From Dehalococcoidia bacterium (GTDB lineage Bacteria > Chloroflexota > Dehalococcoidia > GIF9 > AB-539-J10), in the NCBI GenBank assembly GCA_030603485.1, contig JAUVXS010000025.1, forward strand, positions 1 through 15,053: a stretch of DNA of 15,053 bases. The letters are read 5' to 3'. A model generated the notes under the pieces. The model was not told where the DNA came from. It did not search any database and saw only the letters and a program-made list of their open reading frames with translations. Below are positions 14,767 through 15,053 of the stretch, piece after piece. The translations under genes and the position numbers were made by a program. Each line of letters starts with the position of its first letter. The stretch's first letter is position 1.

Positions 14767-15053
14767 ATGAAGATTCTACTGGACACTAATATTGTTATCC
14801 ACCGAGAGGCAGCTACTGTTGTCGATGAGGATATTGGCGTATTATTCAGGTGGCTCGATAATCTACACCACACTAAGTGTATTCATGCCGTGACCGTTGA
14901 GGAGATTGAAAAACATGAGGACCCGAAAGTTCGCAAGTCTCTCAAGGTAAAATTGGGAAACTATAACGTTCTTAAAACAAGGGATCCGATGCCAGAGGCA
15001 GTTCGAATAGTTACGGAGCCCTTGTACAAGAAACAAAACGACCTAAACGACAC
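14767..15053 (+). CDS. PIN-domain toxin, N-terminal part (runs off right edge)
   Basis: Ninety-five codons are visible. The start MKILLDTNIVIH has the first PIN acidic residue D6 and the TN pair. An acidic pair at 45-46 (TVEEIEKH) fits the second position, and NDLND at the visible end fits the third. PIN toxins are metal-dependent RNases that often cut tRNA or mRNA. The segment EDIGVLFRWLDNLHHTKCIH reminds me of a longer multidomain PIN family rather than the minimal VapC of about 130 residues, but the 3' part is missing, so this stays open. GAGG at 14753-14756 lies ten bases before the ATG. It is paired with the ribbon-helix-helix gene just upstream. Confidence 0.82.
   Translation, partial: MKILLDTNIVIHREAATVVDEDIGVLFRWLDNLHHTKCIHAVTVEEIEKHEDPKVRKSLKVKLGNYNVLKTRDPMPEAVRIVTEPLYKKQNDLND

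Noticed and set aside
1..15053. CRISPR array, rRNA, complete insertion sequence or transposase
   Set aside because: No regularly spaced repeats, rRNA-like stretch or transposase/integrase motif was found on either strand.

Overview
The window is bacterial. Four consecutive minus-strand genes with lipoprotein signal peptides and Ala-Pro-rich linkers, Shine-Dalgarno sites before nearly every gene and a GC-rich palindromic element suggest an environmental, possibly Chloroflexota (Dehalococcoidia-like) genome. That placement rests on the style of the lipoproteins only and is weak; the sequence contains no taxonomic marker gene.

Region 1 (1-3715, minus strand) is a tightly packed lipoprotein operon. 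It is read from 3715 downwards: a 135-residue Ig-like lipoprotein, a 416-residue BsuPI/DUF5643-like lipoprotein whose start overlaps the previous stop (ATGA), a 588-residue lipoprotein with five tandem Ig-like repeats, and the 5' part of a fourth lipoprotein that leaves the window. Region 2 (3716-4075) is a divergent intergenic region with a near-perfect palindrome and a candidate sigma-70 promoter pointing to the right.

Region 3 (4076-13784, plus strand) is a defence-type cluster in five same-strand genes. They are an Eco57I-class N6-adenine methyltransferase (1044 aa), a PLD nuclease fused to a RapA/SNF2-like helicase (1175 aa), a small Smr-domain protein (191 aa), a 32-residue Cys-motif microprotein overlapping the next start, and a DUF262-HNH protein fused to a C-terminal Schlafen AlbA_2 domain (752 aa). 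The first two look like a modification enzyme plus a translocating nuclease, that is, a restriction-modification-like core. The last protein resembles GmrSD/BrxU/SspE-type modification-dependent enzymes with an extra Schlafen module. Sampled base composition falls clearly between the first two genes and the following AT-richer ones, so the cluster may be a composite of two modules. I recognise the families but not this exact combination, and it is the best candidate here for an undescribed system.

Region 4 (13785-15053, plus strand) holds a 123-residue hypothetical protein, a structured intergenic element with a tRNA-like T-arm, and a ribbon-helix-helix antitoxin/PIN toxin module. That module is preceded by a strong promoter overlapped by repeated ACTAT/ATAGT half-sites. 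The PIN gene runs off the right edge.
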